In this document: positions 1-5,258 of the stretch, piece after piece | How the letters are laid out: the number at the start of each line of letters is the position of its first letter | How positions within the stretch are numbered: the stretch's first letter is position 1 | Assembly: GCA_947166165.1 (NCBI GenBank) | Contig: CAMVDK010000211.1 | Location: forward strand, 1 to 5,258 | DNA length: 5,258 bases | Direction of reading: 5' to 3' | DNA from: an uncultured Porphyromonadaceae bacterium | GTDB lineage: Bacteria > Bacteroidota > Bacteroidia > Bacteroidales > Muribaculaceae | The notes under the pieces: generated by a model | Database searches by the model: none | The model's input: only the letters and a program-made list of their open reading frames with translations | Told to the model about the DNA's origin: nothing | Position numbers and translations under genes: made by a program

Positions 1-1156
1 TGCCCGGATCGATGACCGCTTCGACTTTGATGTTCTGAAGCTTGTAGCCAGCCTCAGGGGTGACGGTCAGCGTGACCGTGGCGCCATCGGCGGGATTCAG
101 GTTGTCGGCAGTCACCTCGCCGTTCTCGGCGTCGGCGATGTGGACCCTCGTCACAGGAGGTGCCGGCGGCTCGGCGCTCCAGAACTTGCGCCAGTTCGGG
201 TCGGCCTGGTAGGCCTCGAGTGCCTCGGCCGGCACGGTGATGTTGCCGCTCTCGCGGATGCGCTCGTAGACGGCATCCTCAAACACCACACCAGCCGGAG
301 GTGTGACCGCATTGCACGTGAGTGAGCTGATGGCCGTGCAACCCTCGAAGGCGCCCTGTCCCACCTCGGCGAGCGTGGCAGGCAGGGTGAGCGTGGTGAG
401 TGAGGTCATGTTTTTGAGTGCCTCAACGCCAATCTTGGTGGCTCCAGCGATGGTCACATTCTGCAGCTTGCTGTTGCCATAAAGGGCGTAGTCGCCAATC
501 TCATCGTAGTTGAACGTCCAGCTAGTAGTGTAATTGCGGTTAACTGACGGCCCGGAGATGTGCCGTAACCAGCTGTGCACGCGGCGGTCACCACCCCAGG
601 CCCAAAGCACGCGCTTGCCGTCGATGGTCTTCACCAGATCGCCGCCCATGGTGTTTCCCGAATAGGAGCCGATAGTGTTGTCTTCTGAGACGGAGAACGG
701 ATACCTGGAGTCGATGTACTGGATGCGGTTCACCTTGTTGTTGCGGAATGCTTTGGCATCAATATCGCCATACACGCCCACGATGTTTGTAGTCCAGTTG
801 TCGAAGGCATCGGCCTCGACGGTAGTCAGGCTGCTGGGCAGCCACATCATGTTGGTGTACTGATTACCGCCATAGACAGTGGCATCGCGGAAGGCACCCG
901 AAGCAATGGTGGTGATGTCGTAAGTCACCCCGTCGTGGGTGACTTGGGTGGGGAAATCCCATTGGAACTGGCCTGAATACGGTCCTAGATTAGGGTCATA
1001 CTCACTGGGATGGATAATGGCCACCTCGTTGGCGCTGATGGGGCGGAAATAGAACACGTAGTCATTCTCCACCGCAAAAGCGAATTCACCCTCGGCCTGC
1101 GCCACTCCGGTGGCGCAGGCAAGCAAGGTGAATAAAGAGAGTAATTTCTTTTTCAT
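1..1156 (-). CDS. Exported BspA-like surface protein with InlB B-repeat-like domain, C-terminus outside window
   Basis: The reading frame is open for 385 codons from the ATG at 1154-1156 to the window edge, so the C-terminus is missing. Residues 1-21 are a signal peptide: KKK, a hydrophobic core, then VAQA before EGEF, a good signal peptidase I site. This and the loss of similarity upstream support the start; the leader has no Shine-Dalgarno, as is normal in Bacteroidetes. Residues 26-326 form a BspA-like module with degenerate LRR units (GAFRDATV, LTLPATLAEVGQGAFEGC) and a closing motif ITVPAEALEAYQADPNW. This module is roughly half identical by eye to residues 570-860 of the neighbouring 924-residue protein. 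From about residue 337 a divergent InlB B-repeat-like domain starts (ADAENGEVTAD, ATVTLTVTPEAGYKL). Role by family: surface adhesion or ligand binding, not enzymatic; the ligand is unknown. It lies 241 bp downstream of the dockerin gene, with a palindromic repeat in the gap, so separate transcription is possible. Confidence 0.88.
   Translation of the reverse strand, partial: MKKKLLSLFTLLACATGVAQAEGEFAFAVENDYVFYFRPISANEVAIIHPSEYDPNLGPYSGQFQWDFPTQVTHDGVTYDITTIASGAFRDATVYGGNQYTNMMWLPSSLTTVEADAFDNWTTNIVGVYGDIDAKAFRNNKVNRIQYIDSRYPFSVSEDNTIGSYSGNTMGGDLVKTIDGKRVLWAWGGDRRVHSWLRHISGPSVNRNYTTSWTFNYDEIGDYALYGNSKLQNVTIAGATKIGVEALKNMTSLTTLTLPATLAEVGQGAFEGCTAISSLTCNAVTPPAGVVFEDAVYERIRESGNITVPAEALEAYQADPNWRKFWSAEPPAPPVTRVHIADAENGEVTADNLNPADGATVTLTVTPEAGYKLQNIKVEAVIDPG
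179..1081 (-). repeat. Paralogous BspA-like module, copy in the left gene
   Basis: This encodes residues 26-326 of the left protein and is the paralogue of 1593-2465. The two copies align nearly end to end. Shared blocks include VENDY.FYFR, YDP.LGPYSG, GAFR.ATV, NQYTN, VLW.WGGDRR, WTFNYDEIGDYAL, ITVPA.AL.AYQAD and NWR.FW. Here the module follows the signal peptide directly and is followed by a proline-rich joint (AEPPAPPV) into an InlB B-repeat-like domain. The alignment was made by eye; boundaries are good to about ten residues. Confidence 0.85.
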
Positions 1157-1230
1157 TGCGCTATGATTTAGTCTATAATTTGGGGTTATTCTATTCACTG
1201 ATGTGCATTTGCAAGTACAATTGGCGTTAG

Positions 1231-1395
1231 GTGGGTTCTATCAATTGCCGAATAAGTAATGGAAGGGGTTCGGCGGCTTTTGAGCTCTGACTGGCAGATT
1301 TTGTTCCAAATCCTTGGCTAATAGCCTGCGAATTTGAATCAAAATCTGCTCAGCCATCGTTTCAAATTCCGCGCGAGCCCATTTATTGAGCCCGC
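1231..1395. repeat. Palindromic intergenic repeat, left copy (degenerate)
   Basis: This 165-bp copy is a direct repeat of 4190-4364, with about 16 mismatches, one 11-base gap and one 1-base gap by hand alignment (about 90% identity). It starts GTGGGTTCTATCAATTGC and ends GAGCCCGC, so its terminal inverted repeats pair imperfectly. The inner inverted pair GCAGATTTTG (1294-1303) and CAAAATCTGC (1340-1349) is intact. The 11-base gap removes the half of the apical stem that would pair with CTAATAG at 1318-1324. The element ends 2 bases from the stop codon of the dockerin gene (1398-1400) and lies 74 bases from the start of the left gene. No ORF or tRNA/rRNA resemblance was seen in it. It may be a non-autonomous mobile element or a 3'-end RNA hairpin. 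Confidence 0.8.
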
Positions 1396-1397
1396 CT

Positions 1398-4172
1398 TTA
1401 TTGATTCAGAATCAGGTTGATGATGCTGTTCATGTCCTCCACGTCGATGCGTCCGTCGCCATTGATGTCGGCATTGCCAGCCAAATCCACCTGCCCGCCG
1501 TTCAGAATGGCGTTGATGGCCAGATTAACGTCCTCCACATCCACGCGTCCGTCGCCGTTCAGGTCGCCATTGACGGCAGGTACGTCGTCGAACCAGAACC
1601 GGCGCCAGTTGCGGTCGGCCTGGTAGGCGGCGAGTGCGTCGGCGGGCACCGTGATGCCGCCGCTTTGCCGAATGCGGGTGTAGACGGCATCGTCGAACAC
1701 AGCACCGGCCGGCGGCACGGTTGCCGCGCAGGTGATGCTTTGCAGCGCATCGGTGCCGAAGAAGGCTCCCGCGCCCACCTCGCTGAGTGTTGCCGGCAGT
1801 CGCAGGGTGGTGAGCGCCGTCATGCCGGCAAGAGCACCCTCGCCAAGACGGGTTGCGCCCTCGATAGTCACCTCGGTCAGGCTGGTGTTGTCGGCCAGGG
1901 CATAGTCTCCGATTTCATCGTAGTTGAACGTCCAGCCGGTGGTCAGGCTCGTGTTGCCGTTGAGCCAGGCGTTGGTGCGCCGATCGCCGCCCCAGCCCCA
2001 GAGCACCTTGCGGCCATCGACCATCTTGTAGATGTCGCCACTCATGGCATAGCCGTTGTAGGAGGTGTTGCTGTCGGGCGAGTGGCCAAAGTCGCCTCCA
2101 AACACCGAGAAGCGGTTTATCTTGTTGCCGCGCAGGGCTGTAGGCTCGATGTCGGTCACGGAGTTCAGCCCCAACCAGTTGATTTTCCAGCCCGTAAAGG
2201 CCTCGGCCTTGATTGTTGACACGCCGTTGAGCCATATAAGGTTGGTGTACTGGTTTTCGCCGCGCACGGTGGCGTTGCGGAAAGCACCCTCGCCCACGGT
2301 GGTCACACGATAGGTCTTGCCCTCGTAATTGACCGTCTCGGGCGAATCGTAACGGAACACGCCGCTGTAAGGCCCCAGGTCGGGGTCGTAGTCGCTCGGC
2401 GCGATGTATTCCACCTCGTCGTCGATAATGCGGAAGTAGAACGTGTAGTCGTTCTCGACCACGTAGGGGAAGCGCGTGGTAGAGTCGACGGGCACCACCT
2501 CGCTCTCGATGTCGGCGATAGTGGCGAAGCGCCCCCACACGGCGTGGTTGCGGTAAGCCTCGAGTGAGGCGGCAGGCACGAGCAACGTGGCGCCGGCAAA
2601 CACCTCGTTGGCGAAGATGTAGTTGCCATTGGCGATGTCGCCGCCCTCGGGCGGAGTAAGGGCTTTGCAAGTCACCTTGCGCAAGCCGTAGACGTCGCCA
2701 AAAGCGAAGTCGCGAATGCTTGTCAGCGTGGAGGGCAACGTGATGCGCGTAAGTTCCACTTCGCGCACCGACTGCGCCCCCAGCGTGGTCACGCCTTCGG
2801 GCACATTAAGCGCCTTCCCGGCCATGCCATTTGGCACGCTCACCAGCACGGTGGGCTGCTCGGGGTCGCCCTGCGAAGGGGTTTCGCCCACCACCGTGGC
2901 ACCGGTGGTGGCATAGAGTGCGCCGTCAATCACCTTGAAGTGCTGTGCGCCAGCGGCCATCTGCAGCGATGTCAGCTGCTCACAGCCTGTAACAGGGTTC
3001 ACTCCTATGCATTGCAGTGAGGCCGGCAGCGTGAGGCGCTGCAAGGCAGCGCAGCGGAAAAACGTGTTGCCGAACAACGTCTTCACGCCCTCAGGAAAGC
3101 TGAGCGACGTCAGCGCGTCGCATCGCACGAAAGCCGCGTTGTCGATAAACTCCAGCTGGCTGCCGCCGCTGATGGCCGTCAGGCTCTCGCAGCGGCCAAA
3201 GCTCATGAATCCTATCGTCTTCACATTCTTCAAGTCGATGCTCTTGAGGGGGTCGCCCATAAAGCAGCTGGGTGCTATGGTCTCGACTGTGCTCGACAGG
3301 TTGAACGCGGTCAGCTGCTCGCAACTGGCAAAGGCACTCTCGCCCAGGGTTTTCACGCCCTCGGGCAGACTGATGGACTTGAGCGACACGCAGTTGAAGA
3401 ACGCCTTGGCCGGAATGTTGACCAAATTGCGGGTGTTGAACGTAAGCCGTGTGGCGTTCACGCAGCCCTGGAAGGCACTTTCGCCCAGTTCGGTGACCGA
3501 GGCCGGGAGAATGATGGCACTGTAGTCGAGACATTCCAGAAACGCCGCCTTGCCAATGCGCGTCACGGTGTTGGGAATACTGATAGTTGCCAAGCCCTCG
3601 TTGCGGTAGAAGCAGAAGTCGCCCACTTGAGTGACAAAACTCGGGATATTCAGACTCGTGGCAGTCTTTCCGCCGGGATAGTTGAGCAGCGTTTTCTTGT
3701 CCTTGCTGGCCAGTAACCCGTTGCAGTTGTTGCCGTCGCTGTTGGTCAGGTGGCAGAAGACCGGATTGTTGCTATCTACATAGATGCCCGTGGAGAATTT
3801 GTTTCCGGCAAAGGCATTGGCGGCCACGGCGGTTACCTTGTCGCCCAGCGTGATGCCGTCGCCAGTAGCGGCATGGAATGCGAACTGCCCGATGGTGGTG
3901 ATGGTAGACGGCAGGACGATGCGACCGGAAAACGTTGCCTTGTTGAACGACTGGTCGGCAATTCCCACTACGGCGTAGGTCGTGCCGTTCCACGTCACAG
4001 AATCACTGAAATTGGACGAGGTCAGCTTGCTGTAGGCACCCTCCGATAATGGCATGATAACCGCAGTACCATCACTCAACACACTGTAATTTAATCCATT
4101 AACACTAAATTCAGCACCCTTTGCCGAAATGAGCGTGGCAAGAATGCACAAAACCAAGAAAACCCTTTTCAT
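1398..4172 (-). CDS. Exported BspA-like leucine-rich-repeat protein with C-terminal type I dockerin
   Basis: This complete 924-residue protein starts at ATG 4170-4172 and stops with TAA at 1398-1400. Residues 1 to about 19 are a signal peptide (KR, hydrophobic core, SAKG/AEF); no valid lipobox is seen. The first BspA-type LRR domain, about 22-556, carries repeats such as LKSISLPEGVKTLGESAFASCEQL, abbreviated here to the pattern L..I.LP.GV..IG..AF..C. It includes a typical YVDSNNPVF...LLASKDKKTLLNYPGG island near 131-168 and closes with LLVPAASLEAYRNHAVW. A short linker (557-569) leads to a second BspA-like module, 570-860, paralogous to the left gene. The dockerin covers 868-924. Family knowledge suggests a surface or secreted binding protein; the dockerin suggests docking to a cohesin, but none is encoded here. 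The start lies 17 bases from the right palindromic repeat and has no Shine-Dalgarno. An apparent two-domain fusion is its oddity. Confidence 0.95.
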   Translation of the reverse strand: MKRVFLVLCILATLISAKGAEFSVNGLNYSVLSDGTAVIMPLSEGAYSKLTSSNFSDSVTWNGTTYAVVGIADQSFNKATFSGRIVLPSTITTIGQFAFHAATGDGITLGDKVTAVAANAFAGNKFSTGIYVDSNNPVFCHLTNSDGNNCNGLLASKDKKTLLNYPGGKTATSLNIPSFVTQVGDFCFYRNEGLATISIPNTVTRIGKAAFLECLDYSAIILPASVTELGESAFQGCVNATRLTFNTRNLVNIPAKAFFNCVSLKSISLPEGVKTLGESAFASCEQLTAFNLSSTVETIAPSCFMGDPLKSIDLKNVKTIGFMSFGRCESLTAISGGSQLEFIDNAAFVRCDALTSLSFPEGVKTLFGNTFFRCAALQRLTLPASLQCIGVNPVTGCEQLTSLQMAAGAQHFKVIDGALYATTGATVVGETPSQGDPEQPTVLVSVPNGMAGKALNVPEGVTTLGAQSVREVELTRITLPSTLTSIRDFAFGDVYGLRKVTCKALTPPEGGDIANGNYIFANEVFAGATLLVPAASLEAYRNHAVWGRFATIADIESEVVPVDSTTRFPYVVENDYTFYFRIIDDEVEYIAPSDYDPDLGPYSGVFRYDSPETVNYEGKTYRVTTVGEGAFRNATVRGENQYTNLIWLNGVSTIKAEAFTGWKINWLGLNSVTDIEPTALRGNKINRFSVFGGDFGHSPDSNTSYNGYAMSGDIYKMVDGRKVLWGWGGDRRTNAWLNGNTSLTTGWTFNYDEIGDYALADNTSLTEVTIEGATRLGEGALAGMTALTTLRLPATLSEVGAGAFFGTDALQSITCAATVPPAGAVFDDAVYTRIRQSGGITVPADALAAYQADRNWRRFWFDDVPAVNGDLNGDGRVDVEDVNLAINAILNGGQVDLAGNADINGDGRIDVEDMNSIINLILNQ
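1401..1571 (-). other. Type I dockerin domain (two F-hand calcium-binding repeats)
   Basis: This encodes residues 868-924 of the 924-residue protein. Two copies of the calcium-loop and helix motif are seen: DLNGDGRVDVEDVNLAINAI at 870-889 and DINGDGRIDVEDMNSIINLI at 902-921. In both loops the ligand positions 1, 3, 5, 9 and 12 are D, N, D, D, D, so neither loop has lost a calcium ligand. A 12-residue spacer separates the two helices and loops, and the protein ends three residues after the second helix. In cellulosomal clostridia such domains bind cohesins; in Bacteroidales the partner is usually unknown. The domain has no counterpart in the visible parts of the two neighbouring genes. Confidence 0.93.
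1593..2465 (-). repeat. Paralogous BspA-like module, copy inside the dockerin gene
   Basis: This encodes residues 570-860, starting YVVENDYTFYFR and ending NWRRFW. It aligns nearly end to end with residues 26-326 of the left protein, which is ten residues longer, mostly in the region between NKVNR and WTFNYDE. The copy is preceded by a complete LRR domain with its own closing motif, so the 924-residue protein looks like a fusion of two BspA-like proteins. The central stretch VLWGWGGDRR...WTFNYDEIGDYAL is conserved between copies but is not a recognisable LRR unit. Confidence 0.85.
2973..3959 (-). repeat. BspA-type leucine-rich repeat array (LRR_5-like)
   Basis: This encodes about residues 72-400 of the dockerin protein. 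Roughly 22-24-residue units recur with the pattern L..I.LP..V..IG..AF..C, for example ISIPNTVTRIGKAAFLEC, IILPASVTELGESAFQGC, ISLPEGVKTLGESAFASC and LSFPEGVKTLFGNTFFRC. The unit around residues 299-320 is shortened (CFMGDPLKSIDLKNVKTIG), and the island at about 131-168 replaces a regular unit with the BspA-type DSNNPVF / KDKKTLLNYPGG insert. The units have diverged at DNA level. The array should form the curved binding surface of the first domain. Confidence 0.85.
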
Positions 4173-4189
4173 AAGCAGTCCATTTAAAA

Positions 4190-4364
4190 GTGGGTTCTAT
4201 AAATTGCCGAATATGTAATGGGCGGGGTTCGGCAGCATTTGAACTCTGACTGGCAGATTTTGTTCCAAATTCTTGACTAATAGCCCACTATTAGCCTGCA
4301 AATATGAATCAAAATCTGCACAGCCATCGTTTCAAATTCCGCGCGAGCAATTTATAGAACCCAC
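4190..4364. repeat. Palindromic intergenic repeat, right copy (intact, MITE/REPIN-like)
   Basis: This 175-bp element is bounded by perfect 18-bp inverted repeats: GTGGGTTCTATAAATTGC at 4190-4207 and its reverse complement at 4347-4364. Inside lie further nested inverted pairs in the right order for one long hairpin: TTTGAA (4238-4243) with TTCAAA (4331-4336), GCAGATTTTG (4253-4262) with CAAAATCTGC (4310-4319), and CTAATAG (4277-4283) with CTATTAG (4288-4294) around a CCCA loop. The left arm carries about 20 unpaired extra bases between the outer and inner stems. TTAA occurs just outside each end (4184-4187 and 4366-4369), which could be a target duplication but could be chance in AT-rich DNA. 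It has no ORF. It lies 48 bases past the stop of the right gene and 17 bases before the start of the dockerin gene, so it probably sits in a transcript leader or trailer. Confidence 0.88.
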
Positions 4365-4412
4365 CTTAAGTTGATTTTGGTTACGTTTTGGGGTTGCATT
4401 TTGTATCAGGCT

Positions 4413-5258
4413 TTACTTCACCATCTTGCTGACAGTGCCGTCGGCGTTCACGACGATATTGACACCCTGGAAGGGCTTGTCGCTCACGCGGCCGTTCATG
4501 TCGATGTAGCGCACGGTGCCGTCGGCGGCGGCGCGCACATCGGCGATGGCGGTCACCACCTCACTGCCCAACACGATGCGCAGACGCGGAGCGCCATTGC
4601 CTCCGGCGGGCATGGGCAGGTAGCAGCGGTGGGCGGCCAGCGTGCCGTCGTCGGCAAGCACGAAGGCGTCGTCGAAGAGCACATAGCCGTTGCTGATGGC
4701 CGTGTCCTCGAGGTAGCCTTGCAGCTGACTAGTCGCCTCGGCGGTCTCGCCGGTGTAAAGCACGGTGGTCACCACGTCGGCGGGGGTGGTGCTGTAAAGC
4801 AGCACGCCCACGCCGGCAGGCAGGTAGTTGACCTCCTCGATCAGCGTCACGTCGTCCTCGATGCTGGTCACCACATAGGCGGTCACGTTCTCGGGAACGG
4901 CCAGGTTCTGGTTGCCGTACCACGTGGCGTAGACGTTGGTGGCGAACACCACGCCGTCGAGCACCACAGGGATCAGGCTGAACGTGGCGTTGATCGTCAC
5001 GTTGGCGGCGGGCATCGTGAACGAGCCGTTCTCGATGGCCACGGGCTCTCCACCTTCAGCGGTGTAGGTCAGAGCGGTCAGCTCGTAGCCCTCGGCCGGG
5101 GTGACGGTCAGCGTCACGTTGTCACCGAAGTGGGCGGTGGCGGGAGCCTCCACGGTGCCGTGCTCAATGCCGTCGGCCACGGTGATGGTGTAGTCGATGG
5201 CCTTGAACGTGGCGTTGATCGTCACGTTGGCGGCAGGCATCTGGAACGCGTTGTTCTC
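4413..5258 (-). CDS. Exported protein C-terminal part: InlB B-repeat-like units and T9SS-like tail, N-terminus outside window
   Basis: The frame is open from the window edge to TAA at 4413-4415, giving the last 281 residues; the methionine at 5238-5240 lies inside a repeat (MPAANVTINATF) and is not a start, because six further in-frame codons (ENNAFQ) match the same place in the next unit (ENGSFT). Residues 1 to about 93 hold one complete 75-residue divergent InlB B-repeat-like unit (ITVADGIEHGTVEAP, VTLTVTPAEGYEL, MPAANVTINATF) and the ends of two units. About 94-246 is a beta-rich region (ATWYGNQNLAVPENVTAYVV, NYLPAGVGVLLYS, AHRCYLPMP, APRLRIV) of a type I recognise from Bacteroidales surface proteins but cannot name. 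The last 35 residues resemble a C-terminal sorting domain. The likely role is at the cell surface or outside; the N-terminal domain that would define its function is not visible. It is upstream of the dockerin gene on the same strand. Confidence 0.88.
   Translation of the reverse strand, partial: ENNAFQMPAANVTINATFKAIDYTITVADGIEHGTVEAPATAHFGDNVTLTVTPAEGYELTALTYTAEGGEPVAIENGSFTMPAANVTINATFSLIPVVLDGVVFATNVYATWYGNQNLAVPENVTAYVVTSIEDDVTLIEEVNYLPAGVGVLLYSTTPADVVTTVLYTGETAEATSQLQGYLEDTAISNGYVLFDDAFVLADDGTLAAHRCYLPMPAGGNGAPRLRIVLGSEVVTAIADVRAAADGTVRYIDMNGRVSDKPFQGVNIVVNADGTVSKMVK
4416..4520 (-). other. C-terminal tail resembling a type IX secretion sorting domain
   Basis: The last 35 residues of the right protein contain YIDMNGRVS, then FQGVNIVV, then DGTVSKMVK at the very end. 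This matches the general layout of Bacteroidetes C-terminal sorting domains (Y.. .NGR.V ... GVYIV ... K..K). The match is by eye and loose, and the tail is short, so it could instead be the last strand pair of the preceding beta domain. The dockerin protein has no such tail. Confidence 0.45.
4980..5258 (-). repeat. Tandem 225-bp InlB B-repeat-like coding repeat
   Basis: The coding motif MPAANVTINATF recurs exactly 75 codons apart. At DNA level the 36-base blocks 4980-5015 and 5205-5240 differ at a single base, while the rest of the unit cannot be compared because only one full unit is inside the window. More units probably lie beyond the right edge. Such units fold as small beta domains and commonly act as spacers or ligand-binding stalks on surface proteins. 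Confidence 0.85.

Noticed and set aside
1115..1126. LLAC in the left signal peptide as a lipobox
   Set aside because: Leucine at the -2 position is atypical, and a much better signal peptidase I site (VAQA before EGEF) follows seven residues later. Lipoprotein processing cannot be fully excluded.
1157..1230. Bacteroidetes promoter (TTTG then TAnnTTTG) before the left gene
   Set aside because: On the minus strand only weak partial matches were found and none had the right -7 element and spacing together. The same is true of 4173-4412 before the dockerin gene.
1231..1395. CRISPR array or tRNA/rRNA gene in the spacers
   Set aside because: There are only two long copies, about 2.8 kb apart, with no short regularly spaced repeats, and no cloverleaf or conserved tRNA loop sequence is visible.
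1386..2219. Plus-strand open frame of 277 codons
   Set aside because: It lies wholly antisense to the dockerin gene. Its HVDASVAIDV-like repeats are the mirror of the two DNA-repeated calcium loops, and GC-rich coding DNA often leaves such frames open. It has no signal peptide, domain or plausible leader.
2935..3525. Plus-strand open frame of 196 codons
   Set aside because: It is antisense to the LRR array and its repeated TPSGKL/TPSGRL pieces are reverse-strand images of the LPEGV codons. It is a shadow of the real gene.
4365..4412. Rho-independent terminator after the right gene
   Set aside because: There is no GC-rich hairpin followed by a T run between the stop codon and the palindromic element. 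Only the element itself could play this part.
5238..5240. ATG as the start of the right gene
   Set aside because: It falls inside the repeated MPAANVTINATF motif, the frame stays open to the window edge, and the preceding residues match the preceding part of the next repeat unit.

Overview
The window looks like a piece of a Bacteroidales chromosome, probably gut- or rumen-associated (Prevotellaceae/Muribaculaceae-like). This is inferred from gene content, since no marker gene is present. The signs are BspA-type leucine-rich-repeat (LRR) proteins, divergent InlB B-repeat-like domains, a C-terminal tail of the kind common on exported Bacteroidetes proteins, and start codons without a Shine-Dalgarno sequence. 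The coding DNA is GC-rich; the two spacers are visibly more AT-rich.

All three real genes lie on the minus strand, so transcription runs right to left. At the right (4413-5258) is the C-terminal part of an exported protein with InlB B-repeat-like units and a T9SS-like tail; its start is outside the window. In the middle (1398-4172) is a complete 924-residue protein made of a signal peptide, a BspA-type LRR domain, a second BspA-like module and a C-terminal type I dockerin. At the left (1-1156) is the N-terminal part of a third exported protein: signal peptide, then a module clearly paralogous to the second module of the middle protein, then the start of an InlB B-repeat-like domain, which runs off the window.

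The three genes look like a family built from interchangeable parts. The left protein is roughly the C-terminal half of the middle protein with its own signal peptide, and with the dockerin replaced by the B-repeat type of domain also seen in the right protein. All are predicted to be exported and to act in binding or adhesion at the cell surface; no enzyme domain is visible.

Each spacer (about 240 bp) contains one copy of a 165-175 bp repeat in the same orientation, about 90% identical between copies by hand alignment. The right copy is a long imperfect palindrome with 18-bp perfect terminal inverted repeats, an inner 10-bp perfect stem and a 7-bp apical stem. The two copies bracket the dockerin gene almost exactly. 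This MITE- or REPIN-like element is the most unusual thing in the window.
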